Shown here one piece after another: positions 17,059 through 26,178 of a DNA stretch of 64,000 nucleotides (position 1 is the first letter of the stretch; each line of letters opens with the position of its first letter). The DNA comes from JABRWC01 sp039961675. Its GTDB lineage: Bacteria > Planctomycetota > Phycisphaerae > UBA1845 > Fen-1342. The position numbers were made by a program, and so were the translations under genes. The stretch covers positions 1 to 64,000 of the forward strand of contig JABRWC010000007.1 in NCBI GenBank assembly GCA_039961675.1, given 5' to 3'. The notes under the pieces are model-generated. The model saw only the letters and a program-made list of their open reading frames with translations, did not search any database and was not told the DNA's origin.

Positions 17059-17856
17059 TCAACCCGAAAGCACGTCGCGCATCGAGTACAACCCCGGCTG
17101 ACGGCCGACCACCCAGCGTGCCGCGCGCAGCGCGCCGGCGGCGAAGATGTCGCGCGACGCCGCCCGGTGTCCGAGCGTAAGAACTTCACCGGAGTCGGCG
17201 AAATGCACGTCGTGCTCGCCGACCACGCCGCCCATGCGGACGGCGTGCACGCCGATCTCGCCCGCGCGGCGCGGGCCGCACTCACCGGAACGGCCGGGCT
17301 TCACGACCTCTTCAGCGCGGACGCTCCGCACGTCGCACACGGCTTGCAGCAGGGCGCGCGCGGTTCCGCTCGGGGCGTCGGTCTTCTGTCGGTGATGCGC
17401 CTCGACGATCTCGACATCCCACTCGGGCCCCAACTGGCGGGCCGCGTCCGCGACCAGCTTCAAGAGTACGTTCACACCGACGCTCATGTTCGGCGACCGG
17501 ACGATCGGCACGGCGCGAGCCGCGGCCTCGACCCGCGCCTGCTGCGGCGGCGCAAGGCCGGTTGCGCCACTCACCACGGCTACGCCGCGCGCCGCGGCCC
17601 ACTCGGCGCAGGCCACGCAGCCGGACGGGGAGGTGAACTCGATGGCCACGTCGCACGAGGCGGCGCATTCCTGCGCGACAGCGACCCCCAAGAGCGGCGC
17701 ACCCGCCGGCGAACCGGCGTCCTGCGCGAGGTACGGATCGCCGGCTCGCGTGACGGCCGCGACAACTCTAAAGCCGTCGTCCGCGGAGGCCAGCCGGACG
17801 ACTGCCCGGCCCATCTTGCCGGTGCAGCCGAAGATCGCCAGGCGCAGCGCGCTCAT
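17059..17856 (-). CDS. dapB: 4-hydroxy-tetrahydrodipicolinate reductase
   Basis: NAD(P)H-dependent reductase of the diaminopimelate/lysine pathway. 265 residues, normal length. Rossmann motif IFGCTGKMGRA (8-18), GATG (97-100), and the catalytic block EAHHRQKTDAPSGTA (152-166) with His154/His155 and Lys158. Its ATG overlaps the stop of the TPR gene by 4 bases, so the two are co-translated. No other dap gene is in the window. Confidence 0.94.
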   Translation of the reverse strand: MSALRLAIFGCTGKMGRAVVRLASADDGFRVVAAVTRAGDPYLAQDAGSPAGAPLLGVAVAQECAASCDVAIEFTSPSGCVACAEWAAARGVAVVSGATGLAPPQQARVEAAARAVPIVRSPNMSVGVNVLLKLVADAARQLGPEWDVEIVEAHHRQKTDAPSGTARALLQAVCDVRSVRAEEVVKPGRSGECGPRRAGEIGVHAVRMGGVVGEHDVHFADSGEVLTLGHRAASRDIFAAGALRAARWVVGRQPGLYSMRDVLSG

Positions 17857-18161
17857 GTGACGGTGTCCAGCAAATCGCGCATCTCGGCCTCCGCTTTCCA
17901 GTCACCGGCGGCGTGAGCGACGGTCATGCCGCGCCGGAGCGTCTCGACCGCGTCCGCGTGGGCGCCGGCCTTGATCTGCGCCCGGGCCATGTGATACAGG
18001 GCCGCGGAGTAATTTTCGTTGATGCGCAGCGCCTGCTGAAACGCCTGCACCGCTTCGGACCAGCGCTCCTGTTGCGCCAGTTCGAGCCCCACGGCGTAGT
18101 GGGGCATCGGGTCGTCATGCGTCACGGACGCGAGCTTCTGGAGCTGTTCGAGCCGTGTCAT
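17853..18161 (-). CDS. small TPR protein
   Basis: 102 residues made of two to three tetratricopeptide repeats (PHYAVGLELAQQERWSEAVQ, then AALYHMARAQIKAGAHADAV), followed by a C-terminal helix. A soluble protein-interaction module. The 4-base overlap with dapB shows an operon; a functional link with DapB is not established. Confidence 0.8.
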   Translation of the reverse strand: MTRLEQLQKLASVTHDDPMPHYAVGLELAQQERWSEAVQAFQQALRINENYSAALYHMARAQIKAGAHADAVETLRRGMTVAHAAGDWKAEAEMRDLLDTVT

Positions 18162-18206
18162 TCAATCACACCGTGGTGTTCGCGGTCGAGAGTCGCGGGG
18201 CCGCCG

Positions 18207-19139
18207 TCAGGGGACCTTGTGGAGATAACAGCTTGCAAAGTCATACGCACTGGTTTGGGCATAGTATTCTTTTCCCAGCGCGCGCAGCCGCGCGATGAGC
18301 TGGTCCGCGCGCTGTTGCTCGGCGGCGCGGCCGCGCTTGTCGTCCTGGTCCAGCAGCAGCGGCTCGTCCACGATCAGCCGCAGGTCGGCCCCGCTGAGCA
18401 GCCCGACCTTCAACCCTTTCGACGCCAGGAACGCCGCGGCGTGTTCCGCGGCTTCGCGCGACGACTTGCGAAAATGCTGCACGACGAGATACCGGTACCC
18501 CGAGCGCAACTCGAAGGCCGGTGCGACCTCGCGTTCGCCGGACGGAGCGGCGGCAGGCGCCGGACTCGGGGGCTCGGATTTGGGCGCGACGGATTCCGGA
18601 ACCGCGCGGGGCGGCGTCCGGACCTCTTCCGTGCGCGTCCTGGGCTGAGGCTCGGCGGCGCGTGGTTCCGTTGCCGGTGGCGCCGTGGTTTCGGGCGCGG
18701 AGCGCCCGGTCTCGAGCTTCCGGCCGGCCTGGAACACGATGTAGAGCGCCAGCAACAAGCCGGCAGCGCCGAGCGCGAGCGCCGGAACGCTCAGCGTGAA
18801 CGTCACCCGGCGTGTGCGGAGCGGGCCTTGCGAGCCGCCGACTGGCGGCTCGGGCGCTTCATCAGTCCCCTTCTGAACCCGGTCCGGAACGAACAGCGTC
18901 GCCGGTCGGCGCGAGTCATTTTCGGACGGCAAAGGATCGGCTGCCGCGGGCCGCGGCGGGGCCGGAGATGGCGACGCGCTGAGGGGCGCAACCTCGGGCG
19001 CTGGGCGCTCGGGCTGTTCGGCTTCAACCGACGGTGGGGCGGAACGCTGCGGAGCGGCAGGCGGCGGTGTCAGCGGGGCCGGTCGCTTTCCGAACTTCGC
19101 GACCTCGTAGAGCACAGGTCGGTTCTTCCGAGTGGTCAT
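18207..19139 (-). CDS. single-pass membrane protein with SPOR-like C-terminal domain
   Basis: 310 residues. A short cytosolic N-terminus opens with MTTRKNRPVLYEV, a motif seen at the start of planctomycete SPOR-type proteins. A Pro/Ala-rich linker leads to one membrane helix (about 120-140), a second Pro/Ala/Glu-rich linker (145-215) and a folded C-terminal domain (about 220-310: GYRYLVVQHF, AAEHAAAFLASKGLKVGL) with the alpha/beta pattern of SPOR-like domains that bind peptidoglycan. ATG 19139 has GGGAGG 6 bases upstream. The SPOR assignment is by pattern only. Confidence 0.65.
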   Translation of the reverse strand: MTTRKNRPVLYEVAKFGKRPAPLTPPPAAPQRSAPPSVEAEQPERPAPEVAPLSASPSPAPPRPAAADPLPSENDSRRPATLFVPDRVQKGTDEAPEPPVGGSQGPLRTRRVTFTLSVPALALGAAGLLLALYIVFQAGRKLETGRSAPETTAPPATEPRAAEPQPRTRTEEVRTPPRAVPESVAPKSEPPSPAPAAAPSGEREVAPAFELRSGYRYLVVQHFRKSSREAAEHAAAFLASKGLKVGLLSGADLRLIVDEPLLLDQDDKRGRAAEQQRADQLIARLRALGKEYYAQTSAYDFASCYLHKVP

Positions 19140-19355
19140 CCGTAACCTCCCGCTCCGGACGAGCGCTGCGTGCGGCGCGGAGCAGCGCGCGGCGGAGCCT
19201 ATTGTACGCAGCGACTCCGGGCGAACAACCGGCGCTGGGCTTGCCCGGCGCGCCGCGACGGCTGTACAACTCGGCGCGGTGTGGATGTTCACGGGCCGTG
19301 CGCGTCTTCGCCGCAGGATGCAGCGCTTCAATCACGTTCCGAATCGCAGGCAACG

Positions 19356-19766
19356 ATGAAGCCTGGACTCACACCTGGCATGTTTGCGGAAGTCGGCGTC
19401 GTGGTCACCGCCGCGATGTGCCCGCATTTCGACGGCGTGCTGGTTCACCCGGTGCTGGCGACGTGGTACGTCGTGCACCACATGGAACTGGCCGGTCGCA
19501 AGCTGCTGGAGCCGTATCTCGAGTTCGCCGAGGAAGCCGTGGGCGCGCACATCCGCGTCGATCACCGCTCACCGGCGCCGGTCGGTTCGCACGTCCGCGT
19601 GGTCGCGGAGGCGCTGGAGTGCCGGCCGCATCGCCTGGTTTGCGCAACCCGGGCGTTGTGCGGCACGCGGGTGGTGGCCGAGGGCGAGTTTGTGCAGATC
19701 ATCATGCCGAAAACCCGCTTGCACGACCTGTTCGAGCGGCACCGGCCGGGGTTGGAAGGCGGGTAA
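19356..19766 (+). CDS. FlK-like hotdog-fold acyl-CoA thioesterase
   Basis: A 136-residue hotdog protein resembling fluoroacetyl-CoA thioesterase FlK. The FlK catalytic set seems preserved: Thr36 (VLATWYV), Glu44 (HHMELAG) and His70 (RVDHRSPAPVG), with the shared PYLE segment at 53-56. Most family members are general small-acyl-CoA thioesterases and do not act on fluoroacetyl-CoA. Start ATG 19356; the upstream site is weak. It is divergent from the SPOR-like gene, with 216 bases between them. Confidence 0.7.
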   Translation: MKPGLTPGMFAEVGVVVTAAMCPHFDGVLVHPVLATWYVVHHMELAGRKLLEPYLEFAEEAVGAHIRVDHRSPAPVGSHVRVVAEALECRPHRLVCATRALCGTRVVAEGEFVQIIMPKTRLHDLFERHRPGLEGG

Positions 19767-19771
19767 CGAGC

Positions 19772-19812
19772 CGGAACAAACAAACCCGAGCGCCGACGCG
19801 ACGGCGCTCGGG
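19772..19812 (-). terminator. intrinsic terminator for the Tyr-rich secreted protein gene
   Basis: A 10-bp stem CCCGAGCGCC/GGCGCTCGGG (19785-19794 with 19803-19812, 8-base loop), followed on the minus strand by TTTGTTTGTT. It sits between two convergent genes; the plus-strand side lacks a U tract, so it works mainly for the minus-strand gene. Confidence 0.8.
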
Positions 19813-19867
19813 TGTCGGACCGCATGAGCCGGCCAGTCACGAACCGGCGAGTCGCACGCAGACGCGA

Positions 19868-20200
19868 TCAGTCGTCATATCGAAAGTGGAAGCCGAAGCC
19901 CGAGCCGCGGCTGTAATGGCGCGGGTAATACGCCGGTCCGTACGAGCGATACACGCGCGAGTACGACCGGACGACCGGATACGAGTTGTATACGACCACC
20001 GGGCGCGGCCGGACGACGACTACCGGCTCGCAGTAGTCGTAGTAGCGCACGACCGTGGGGCCGCACGTGTACGCGGGCCGATAATAGCGTGGTCCACCGT
20101 AGTGGAAACCGAAGCTGAAGTCGTCTGCTCGCGCCACGGCCGCTCCGCCGCCGAGGGCCAAAATCCCAACCGCCGCGAGGATTGCATTACGAAGCGTCAT
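19868..20200 (-). CDS. small secreted Tyr/Arg-rich protein
   Basis: 110 residues. Signal peptide 1-25 (MTLRNAILAAVGILALGGGA, cleaved near ARA-DD), then a Tyr-, Arg-, Pro- and Val-rich mature chain with YYRP, RYYDY and RSY runs ending in GFGFHFRYDD. It has two Cys. No family recognised; similar small exported Tyr-rich proteins occur in planctomycetes. The ATG at 20200 has AGGAGG 6 bases upstream, a strong site that fixes the start. An intrinsic terminator follows. Confidence 0.7.
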   Translation of the reverse strand: MTLRNAILAAVGILALGGGAAVARADDFSFGFHYGGPRYYRPAYTCGPTVVRYYDYCEPVVVVRPRPVVVYNSYPVVRSYSRVYRSYGPAYYPRHYSRGSGFGFHFRYDD

Positions 20201-20518
20201 GTTCAGCCTCCTGCACGCCCCGAGAGTACCGGGAGTCTTGCTGATCCTACGTCCACCAGAGACACAGACGAGCGAGAAAGGTTGAGTATTCATGTCTGGC
20301 ACCGGATTTCCGCGAGCGGGCCTCGGCGATCGAATCAACCCGCGAGAACTATGTAACCTATGTACAGAAATACAGTTATGGAATAAACGCTTTCGTGGAG
20401 TGGTGTGACATGCACGCCGGAAAGATGCCTGTTGTTCGAGTACCCGAGATGAGCCGAACGCGGAAGCCGGCAGCCGCGTGTGCCGGTATCCTGCGCGCCG
20501 TCAACAAGAGGCTCGATC

Positions 20519-21955
20519 GTGTCGGAAGCGTGGATTACGAGAACCGTACCCTGGCCCGAAGACCTGCCGGCGGTCGTGCGCGTCTGGGGTGCGGACTCTG
20601 AGCTCGCCTGGCTCGATTCTCCGCCGACTTCCGGCGCAAACTGGAGCCTGCTCGCACGCGAACCGATCGCGGTGCTGGAGCAGCTTCCCGGCCATGCCGC
20701 GCGCCTGTCCAGTCGCAGGCGCACGGTGATCGAGCGCGCAACCGGTTGGGGCGCATGGCGCGAGGCATTCGCGCGGCTCCGGCATCATCCACCTCTTCCT
20801 TACGGACTGAGTCCCGGCTGGATCGGCTTCGTCGCGTTCGAGGCGGCGCGTCAGCTCGAGCGTTTGCCCGCGACGCGCGTCGAAGACCTCGGCATGCCGC
20901 TGCTGCGCCTCGGGCTTTTCGACGCCTGCATCGTGCTCGATCATCGCCGCCGCGAGGCGTTCGCGGTCGCGGCGCCGGACATACGGTCGGCGCTGGGCGA
21001 GCCGCCGCTTGATTTCGTGGCGTTCGTGCGGAGCTGGGTTGCGGCGGGCGCCGCGGTCGCCGACCGCGCGGCGGTGAACCGGAGCTTCGCCCCGCCGCGC
21101 GTCACGTTCGAGACGCCGCGCGCCGAACATGAGCGGCGTGTGCGCCAGGCGATTGAATACATCCGCGCCGGCGACATTTACCAGGTGAACCTTGCCCACC
21201 GCATCCGGATCGACGGGCTGCCGGAAGCGCTCGCCGTACACTTGCGACTGCGGGCCGCCAGCGCCGCACAGTACGCGGCGCTGCTGCGCTGGGCCGGCGG
21301 CGCTGTGGTCTCTACATCGCCCGAGCTGCTCGTGCGACTTCGCGAGCGCGACGTGCTGACGCAGCCGATCAAGGGCACGCGCCCGCGGAGCGGCGATCCG
21401 CTACGGGACGAAGCGGCGCGGCGCGAACTGCTCGGTTCCGCGAAGGACGCCGCGGAGTTGGCGATGATCGTGGACGTGCATCGAAACGACCTCGGGCGCG
21501 TGTGCGAGCCCGGGTCGGTGATCGTCGCGCGCCCGCGGCGCGTCGAGTCGCTGCCCACCGTGTTTCATACGGTGGCGGACGTGTCCGGTGTGGTGCGCGC
21601 CGGGTGCGATCCGATCGACGTGCTGGCGGCGTGCTTCCCCGCGGGTTCGATCAGCGGCGCGCCGAAAATCCGCGCGATCGAGATCATCGACGAGCTGGAG
21701 TCGGCCGCGCGCGGCGTGTACACGGGCGTCATCGGCGCGCTGGGGCTGGACGGGAACATGAGCTTCAGCGTCGCGATCCGCACGCTGCAAATGCGCGGGC
21801 CGAGCGGCGTGGTCTGGTCGGGCGGCGGAATCGTGGCGGACTCGGATCCGTCAGCCGAGTATGACGAGACGCTTGCGAAGGCGCGCGGAATCCTGGACGG
21901 GCTGGGCGCATCGTGGAATGTCCCACACGTCGCGTGTGAATGGGAGCGCCGGTAG
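20519..21955 (+). CDS. pabB: aminodeoxychorismate synthase component I
   Basis: Chorismate-utilising enzyme making 4-amino-4-deoxychorismate for folate. 478 residues. The C-terminal catalytic domain contains AGDIYQVNLAHR (217-228), PIKGTRPR (283-290) with Lys285, which marks PabB rather than anthranilate synthase (PIAGT), DVHRNDLGRV (319-328), GSISGAPK (376-383) and YTGVIG (401-406). A GTG start at 20519 with GAGG upstream is preferred; an in-frame GTG at 20480 would add 13 residues. The amidotransferase pabA is not in the window. pabC follows after a repeat-bearing gap. Confidence 0.92.
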   Translation: MSEAWITRTVPWPEDLPAVVRVWGADSELAWLDSPPTSGANWSLLAREPIAVLEQLPGHAARLSSRRRTVIERATGWGAWREAFARLRHHPPLPYGLSPGWIGFVAFEAARQLERLPATRVEDLGMPLLRLGLFDACIVLDHRRREAFAVAAPDIRSALGEPPLDFVAFVRSWVAAGAAVADRAAVNRSFAPPRVTFETPRAEHERRVRQAIEYIRAGDIYQVNLAHRIRIDGLPEALAVHLRLRAASAAQYAALLRWAGGAVVSTSPELLVRLRERDVLTQPIKGTRPRSGDPLRDEAARRELLGSAKDAAELAMIVDVHRNDLGRVCEPGSVIVARPRRVESLPTVFHTVADVSGVVRAGCDPIDVLAACFPAGSISGAPKIRAIEIIDELESAARGVYTGVIGALGLDGNMSFSVAIRTLQMRGPSGVVWSGGGIVADSDPSAEYDETLAKARGILDGLGASWNVPHVACEWERR

Positions 21956-22292
21956 GAGCGGTTTCCGTCGGCGACCAGAACCGCGAGCGAGCGCTCGTCG
22001 GAACCCCGCACGGGAGCGCGAAGCCCTGCGCGGCGTTGCGATGGCAGACCCCTTGCCCAGGCGCGGGGTTCGGCAGGAGCGGTTGGTGCGCGGATTGGCG
22101 GGCAATCGCGGGCGAGATGCCCGCGCTACCCATGCGTGCGCGGGACCAGCGGCGTAGTGCTGGGCGCTCGCCGCAAACTCGCAGAGAATCCGGGCCGGGG
22201 TTGTTCGAGCGCTGCGTCGCCGCGGCGCGACGGACCGTCGACCGCGTCCGGCGCGGGCGGTGATTGACGCTTGGATGCAAGGGCGGATCGGG
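21956..22292. repeat. intergenic region with small palindrome
   Basis: 337 bases between pabB and pabC. It contains CGCGGGC-gagat-GCCCGCG (22107-22125), another common extragenic palindrome type, and GCGGGGTT-type fragments near 22065. No gene is seen. In-frame GTG 22260 and ATG 22275 could extend pabC into this region. Confidence 0.5.
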
Positions 22293-23171
22293 ATGCAGGG
22301 GCGTTCTGTGCGCGAGTGGGCCAGCATAAACGGACGACTCGTTCCGGCCGAGCAGGCACACGTGAGCGTGTTCGACTCCGGCTTCACGCAGGGGATCGGG
22401 CTGTTCGAAACGATGCGCGCATACAACGGCCGCGTGTTCCGATTGGACCGTCATCTTGAACGTCTGCGGAACTCCGCCCGTGCGCTGGGCTGGACCGCGG
22501 TCCCGGAGGCGGCCGACCTGCGCGAGAACGTCGGGCGGGTGGTCGGCGCGACGGAACTTGCCGACGCGCGCGTTCGGCTCACCGTGACCACCGGCTCGCT
22601 TCGCGCCGACGCCGGGGAGCCGCAGTTGACCATCGTGGCGACCGCCGCGCCCAACGTGAAGTACCCACCGGAGTATTACCAGAAAGGCGCCACTGTTCTT
22701 GTGTCGGACTATCGGCAGAACCCGGACGACCCGACCACGGGTCACAAGACAACGAGCTACTTCGCGCGGCTGACGGCGCTGCGGCTGGCGCACGCGCGCG
22801 GTGCGGCGGAGGCGATGCACTTCACGCACGACGGACGGCTGGCGGAGGGCGCGATCAGCAACGTGTTCCTGGTGCGCCAGCGGGAGCTGCTCACGCCGCC
22901 GCTCGATACGCCGGTGCTGCCGGGAATCACGCGCGCCTGCGTGACCGAGCTGGCGGCCGAGCTGCGCATTGCCGTCCACGAGCGGCCGTTGACGATCCAC
23001 GAACTGCTCGCCGCCGATGAGGTTTTCCTCACGAACGCCATGATGGAGCTGCTTCCGGTCGTCCGCGTGGAGCGCGAGCCGATCGGCACGGAGCGACCGG
23101 GCGAAGTGACGCGCGAGCTGTACGAAGCGTACGGCCGGCTTGTGGAGAAGGAGTGCGCCGAACATGGCTAG
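22293..23171 (+). CDS. pabC: aminodeoxychorismate lyase-type PLP enzyme (class IV)
   Basis: Class IV aminotransferase/lyase; beside pabB it most likely releases pyruvate from aminodeoxychorismate to give p-aminobenzoate. 292 residues. FDSGFTQGIGLFETM (27-41), the PLP-binding Lys152 in TGHKTTSYFAR, and EGAISNVF further on. A branched-chain or D-amino-acid aminotransferase is the alternative. ATG 22293 is chosen because WASINGRLVP begins at the usual distance and a GGCGGATCGGG stretch precedes it. The end overlaps the NIF3 gene by 8 bases. Confidence 0.85.
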   Translation: MQGRSVREWASINGRLVPAEQAHVSVFDSGFTQGIGLFETMRAYNGRVFRLDRHLERLRNSARALGWTAVPEAADLRENVGRVVGATELADARVRLTVTTGSLRADAGEPQLTIVATAAPNVKYPPEYYQKGATVLVSDYRQNPDDPTTGHKTTSYFARLTALRLAHARGAAEAMHFTHDGRLAEGAISNVFLVRQRELLTPPLDTPVLPGITRACVTELAAELRIAVHERPLTIHELLAADEVFLTNAMMELLPVVRVEREPIGTERPGEVTRELYEAYGRLVEKECAEHG

Positions 23172-24333
23172 GCGCGCAGCGGCGCCGCGGCGGAGTCGAA
23201 CGAACGTGCGACGTGGGGCCGACGCCCGCGCGTCGGACGTGCTGGCAGCTGTGGAATTGATCGCGCCGCTGGCCGGCGCCGCGGAGTGGGACAACGTCGG
23301 GCTCTTGTGCGGCCGCGCGGAGTGGCCCGCCTCACGCGTCCTGCTGGCCATCGACCTGACGGACGCCGTGGCGCGTGAGGCGCTGCGCCGCCGTACACAA
23401 ATGCTGCTCGTGTACCACCCGCCGATCTTCAAGGGTGTCCGCAGCGTGACGCCGGCGGCCGCGGCGTCGACGACGATGCTGCCGGACCTGCTGGCGCAAC
23501 GGGTCGCGGTGATCGCCGTGCATACGGCGCTGGACGCGGCCCCGGGCGGAACGAACGACCTGCTTGTGGACATGCTGGACTGCGTGGAGCGCTGGCCGCT
23601 GGAGCCGCAGCGCGTCGAGGGCGCGGGATACAAGCTCGTCGTGTTCGTGCCGCCGGCCGAGGCGCCGCGATTGCGGGCCGCCCTCTCGAACGCCGGCGCC
23701 GGCGTGATCGGACACTACGCGGAGTGCAGCTTCGAGCTGCGCGGGCGCGGGACGTTCCTGGGCGATGAAACGACGCGCCCAGCGATCGGGCAACGCGGCG
23801 AGTTGGAGACGGTGGAGGAAGCACGGCTCGAGATGGTGGTGCCGGCAAGCCGGCTCGGGCCGGTCGTGCGGGCGTTGTACGCGGCGCATTCGTACGAAGA
23901 GCCGGCGTTCGATCTCTACCCGGTTCACGAGTTGCGCGGACGGGGACAGGCGGGCATGGGCCGCGTCGGGCGCTTGCGGAGGCCGCTGCGAGGGCGCGCG
24001 ATCGTCGAGGCGCTGCGGCGGCGCGTGGATCTGTCGACGGCCACGGTGGTCGGCGACCTGCGGCGGCGCTTCGCGCGCGTCACGGCGGCGGCGGGCTCGT
24101 TCGGCGCCAGTGCGCATCGCGATCCGGATTCCCTGGTTATAACCGGCGAGTTGCGGCACCACGAGGCGCTGGAGCTGCTTGCTCGGGGCGTGACGGCGAT
24201 CTGTCTGGGCCATTACGCCAGCGAGCGACCGGCGCTCGCGTACCTTCGGCGGCGGTTGCGGGCGCTTGTGCCGGGGGCGAAGGTTGAGGTGTCCGCGGCC
24301 GACCGCTCGCCGCTGGTGAGCGTGGCGGAGTGA
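23164..24333 (+). CDS. NIF3/YqfO-type dinuclear metal-centre protein
   Basis: 389 residues of the NIF3 (GTP cyclohydrolase I type 2-like) family, which form toroidal hexamers with a two-metal centre. Metal ligands are suggested by VYHPPIFKG, HTALD and the C-terminal GELRHHEAL / GHYASERPAL. The length indicates the long form with a middle PII/CutA-like insertion (about 160-265), as in YqfO. Biochemical role uncertain in the family. ATG 23164 overlaps pabC, with GGAG upstream. It is translationally coupled to pabC. Confidence 0.88.
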   Translation: MARRAAAPRRSRTNVRRGADARASDVLAAVELIAPLAGAAEWDNVGLLCGRAEWPASRVLLAIDLTDAVAREALRRRTQMLLVYHPPIFKGVRSVTPAAAASTTMLPDLLAQRVAVIAVHTALDAAPGGTNDLLVDMLDCVERWPLEPQRVEGAGYKLVVFVPPAEAPRLRAALSNAGAGVIGHYAECSFELRGRGTFLGDETTRPAIGQRGELETVEEARLEMVVPASRLGPVVRALYAAHSYEEPAFDLYPVHELRGRGQAGMGRVGRLRRPLRGRAIVEALRRRVDLSTATVVGDLRRRFARVTAAAGSFGASAHRDPDSLVITGELRHHEALELLARGVTAICLGHYASERPALAYLRRRLRALVPGAKVEVSAADRSPLVSVAE

Positions 24334-24370
24334 AGAGATGCTGGGCGTAAGAGCGAAGCGGATGAATGCT

Positions 24371-24545
24371 TGCTGGGGGACCGGTCTCCAGACCGGTCTT
24401 TCCCGTCAGACCTGGAGGTCCGACGCTACGAACAACTGGGGGACCGGTCTCCCGACCGGTCGTTTTCGAGGGATGCAGACGTCCGTCGCTTTGTCCCCGC
24501 TCCCTCGCGGCCGCGGCTCGGATGGGGAAGGTCGCGGCTCGAATG
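24371..24545. repeat. tandem pair of palindromes and a GC-rich repeat
   Basis: Two copies of a GGGGACCGGTCT palindrome: GACCGGTCTCCAGACCGGTC (24379-24398) and GACCGGTCTCCCGACCGGTC (24442-24461), each preceded by TGGGG. A GCTCCCTCGCGGCCGCGGCTC-like element follows (about 24496-24545). They are related to the elements at 5678-5700 and 27924-27954, and they push into the 5' part of the parvulin frame. Confidence 0.65.
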
Positions 24546-25519
24546 GTCGCGACCGCGGTTTGTCTCGCGTCCACGCGTCGCTTAGTTGCCTGCTGCCCCT
24601 TGCGCTGATGGTCGCGGCTTGCCCCGCCGCGGGCGCGGACGGCGACGCGATCGCGATCGTCAACGGCAGCGCGATCGAGCGCGGCAGGCTGGTGGACGCG
24701 CTGCTGGACGCCTACGGCGTGGACGTGCTTCAGCAACTGATCGTGCTGGAGCTGTCCAAGCAGGAGGCGCAGCGGCGCGGCGTTCGCGTCTCGCCGGGCG
24801 AGATCGAGCAGGAGTTTCGGGACTCGGTGGACCGCATCGCGCGTGAGGCGGGGCTGGACCCGCGCGAGGCCAAGGAGCCGCAGCGGCTCCAGGCGCTCGA
24901 AGCGCTGCTCGAGCAGAAGCGCATCTCGATGACCGAGTTCCGCATCAGCATGGAGCGCAACGCCTACCTGCGCAAGCTGGTCGAACTGGACCTCAAGGTC
25001 GACGAAGCCACGCTGCGCGAGGAGTTCGCCCGGACTTTCGGTGAGCGCGTGAGCATCCGCCACATCCAGCTCCCGGCCGACGACGCCAAGCTCATCAACG
25101 AGGTCGTGACGCACCTCTCGCGCGACGAGAACTTCGCCGACCTGGCGCGGCAATTCAGCCAGAACTCCGAAAGCGCGGCGCGCGGCGGCGAGATGGAGCC
25201 GTTCGGCTTCGACGACGAGCGCATCCCCGCTGCGCTGCGCGACGCGGCGTTCTCGCTGCGGCCCGGCGAGATTTCCACCCCGATCCGCGCCGGCCAGATG
25301 GTCCACATTCTGAAACTGGAGCGGCGCATCCCGCCGGACAACGCGCGCTTCGAAGACGTGCGCGCCGATGTCGAGCGCGGCCTGCGCGAGCGGGCGCTTC
25401 CGAAGCGCATGTCGGAGCTGGCGGCGGAACTGTTTCGGAAAGCGACGGTGTCCGTGCTCGATTCGCGGCTGAAGCCGAAATACGAAGAGTTGAGCCGCAA
25501 GAGCCGGGATGGTTCGTGA
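24473..25519 (+). CDS. SurA/PrsA-like parvulin peptidyl-prolyl isomerase
   Basis: Exported foldase that assists folding of secreted proteins. From ATG 24473 it has 348 residues. A hydrophobic signal ends in a lipobox-like VAAC, and an N-terminal SurA-like helical part runs on to a parvulin domain beginning VSIRHIQL, with FADLARQFSQNSESAARGG and GFDDERIPAALRDAAFSL. The start is uncertain: ATG 24473 is preceded by GAGGG but lies in repeat DNA; TTG 24560 would give a compact lipoprotein signal. The frame is also open to ATG 24338. It follows the NIF3 gene on the same strand. Confidence 0.78.
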   Translation: MQTSVALSPLPRGRGSDGEGRGSNGRDRGLSRVHASLSCLLPLALMVAACPAAGADGDAIAIVNGSAIERGRLVDALLDAYGVDVLQQLIVLELSKQEAQRRGVRVSPGEIEQEFRDSVDRIAREAGLDPREAKEPQRLQALEALLEQKRISMTEFRISMERNAYLRKLVELDLKVDEATLREEFARTFGERVSIRHIQLPADDAKLINEVVTHLSRDENFADLARQFSQNSESAARGGEMEPFGFDDERIPAALRDAAFSLRPGEISTPIRAGQMVHILKLERRIPPDNARFEDVRADVERGLRERALPKRMSELAAELFRKATVSVLDSRLKPKYEELSRKSRDGS

Positions 25520-25547
25520 GCGTTGTCGGCTTCGGCGCCGCCAGCGC

Positions 25548-26072
25548 TCAACCCGGCGGGGGCGACGCGGAGAGCTTTCGGAATCTCAGCAACGGCGTCC
25601 CGCCGGCGCTGAGATCCATCAGCCCGGCCTCGGCGCGGAACGAATCGGCCTGGCGAAGCAGCTCAAGGTAGCGGCGCTCCTGGCTCATCAGCGGCTCAGG
25701 TCCCGCCATCCGTGTGGCGCCGATGTCGCCAAACGACACCGGACCCGAACCGCGGCCCGTGTCCTCCGCGCGGAACTCGCCGAAATACTGGTTGACGCCC
25801 GCGAACCCCGCGAAACGACCATCTACGCCAAGCTCGAGCGTGATCGGCTGCTCGCCTTGCGGCGACTGGCCGGCCAGCGCGACGAGCGCCCACTTCGCAC
25901 CGATGACCTTCGTCGGCGGCGGTGCAGGCGGCTGGTCCTGGGGACTGGTCGCCCGGCACGCGCAAGCAAGCAGCGTCGGCGCCAGCAGCGTCAGCCCCAG
26001 CAGCAAGCGCGGCATCCGTGCGGCTAGTTCATCGAATCGCAAGCTCTCCGCCACGCGAGGCACGGAATCCAT
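25548..26072 (-). CDS. META/HslJ-domain lipoprotein
   Basis: 174 residues. A signal ending LLACAC suggests lipidation at Cys. The mature part carries a META (HslJ-like) domain: KWALVALAG, ITLELGVDGRFAGFAGVNQYFGEF, FGDIGATRMAGPEPLMSQE and a final LLRF. HslJ-type domains are associated with heat-shock or stress phenotypes in E. coli. ATG 26072 has AGGAG 11 bases upstream; ATG 26015 would give a shorter, neater signal but lacks a site. Divergent from the next gene across 106 bases. Confidence 0.75.
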   Translation of the reverse strand: MDSVPRVAESLRFDELAARMPRLLLGLTLLAPTLLACACRATSPQDQPPAPPPTKVIGAKWALVALAGQSPQGEQPITLELGVDGRFAGFAGVNQYFGEFRAEDTGRGSGPVSFGDIGATRMAGPEPLMSQERRYLELLRQADSFRAEAGLMDLSAGGTPLLRFRKLSASPPPG

Positions 26073-26178
26073 CACGGCGGCTACTCCTGAGCGGAATGCA
26101 AACCGCAATATACTGCGCGGCCGGACGAACGGGGCGCCGCTGTGCAAGCGGGTTTCGAGCTTGAGGCGAAAGATAAAG

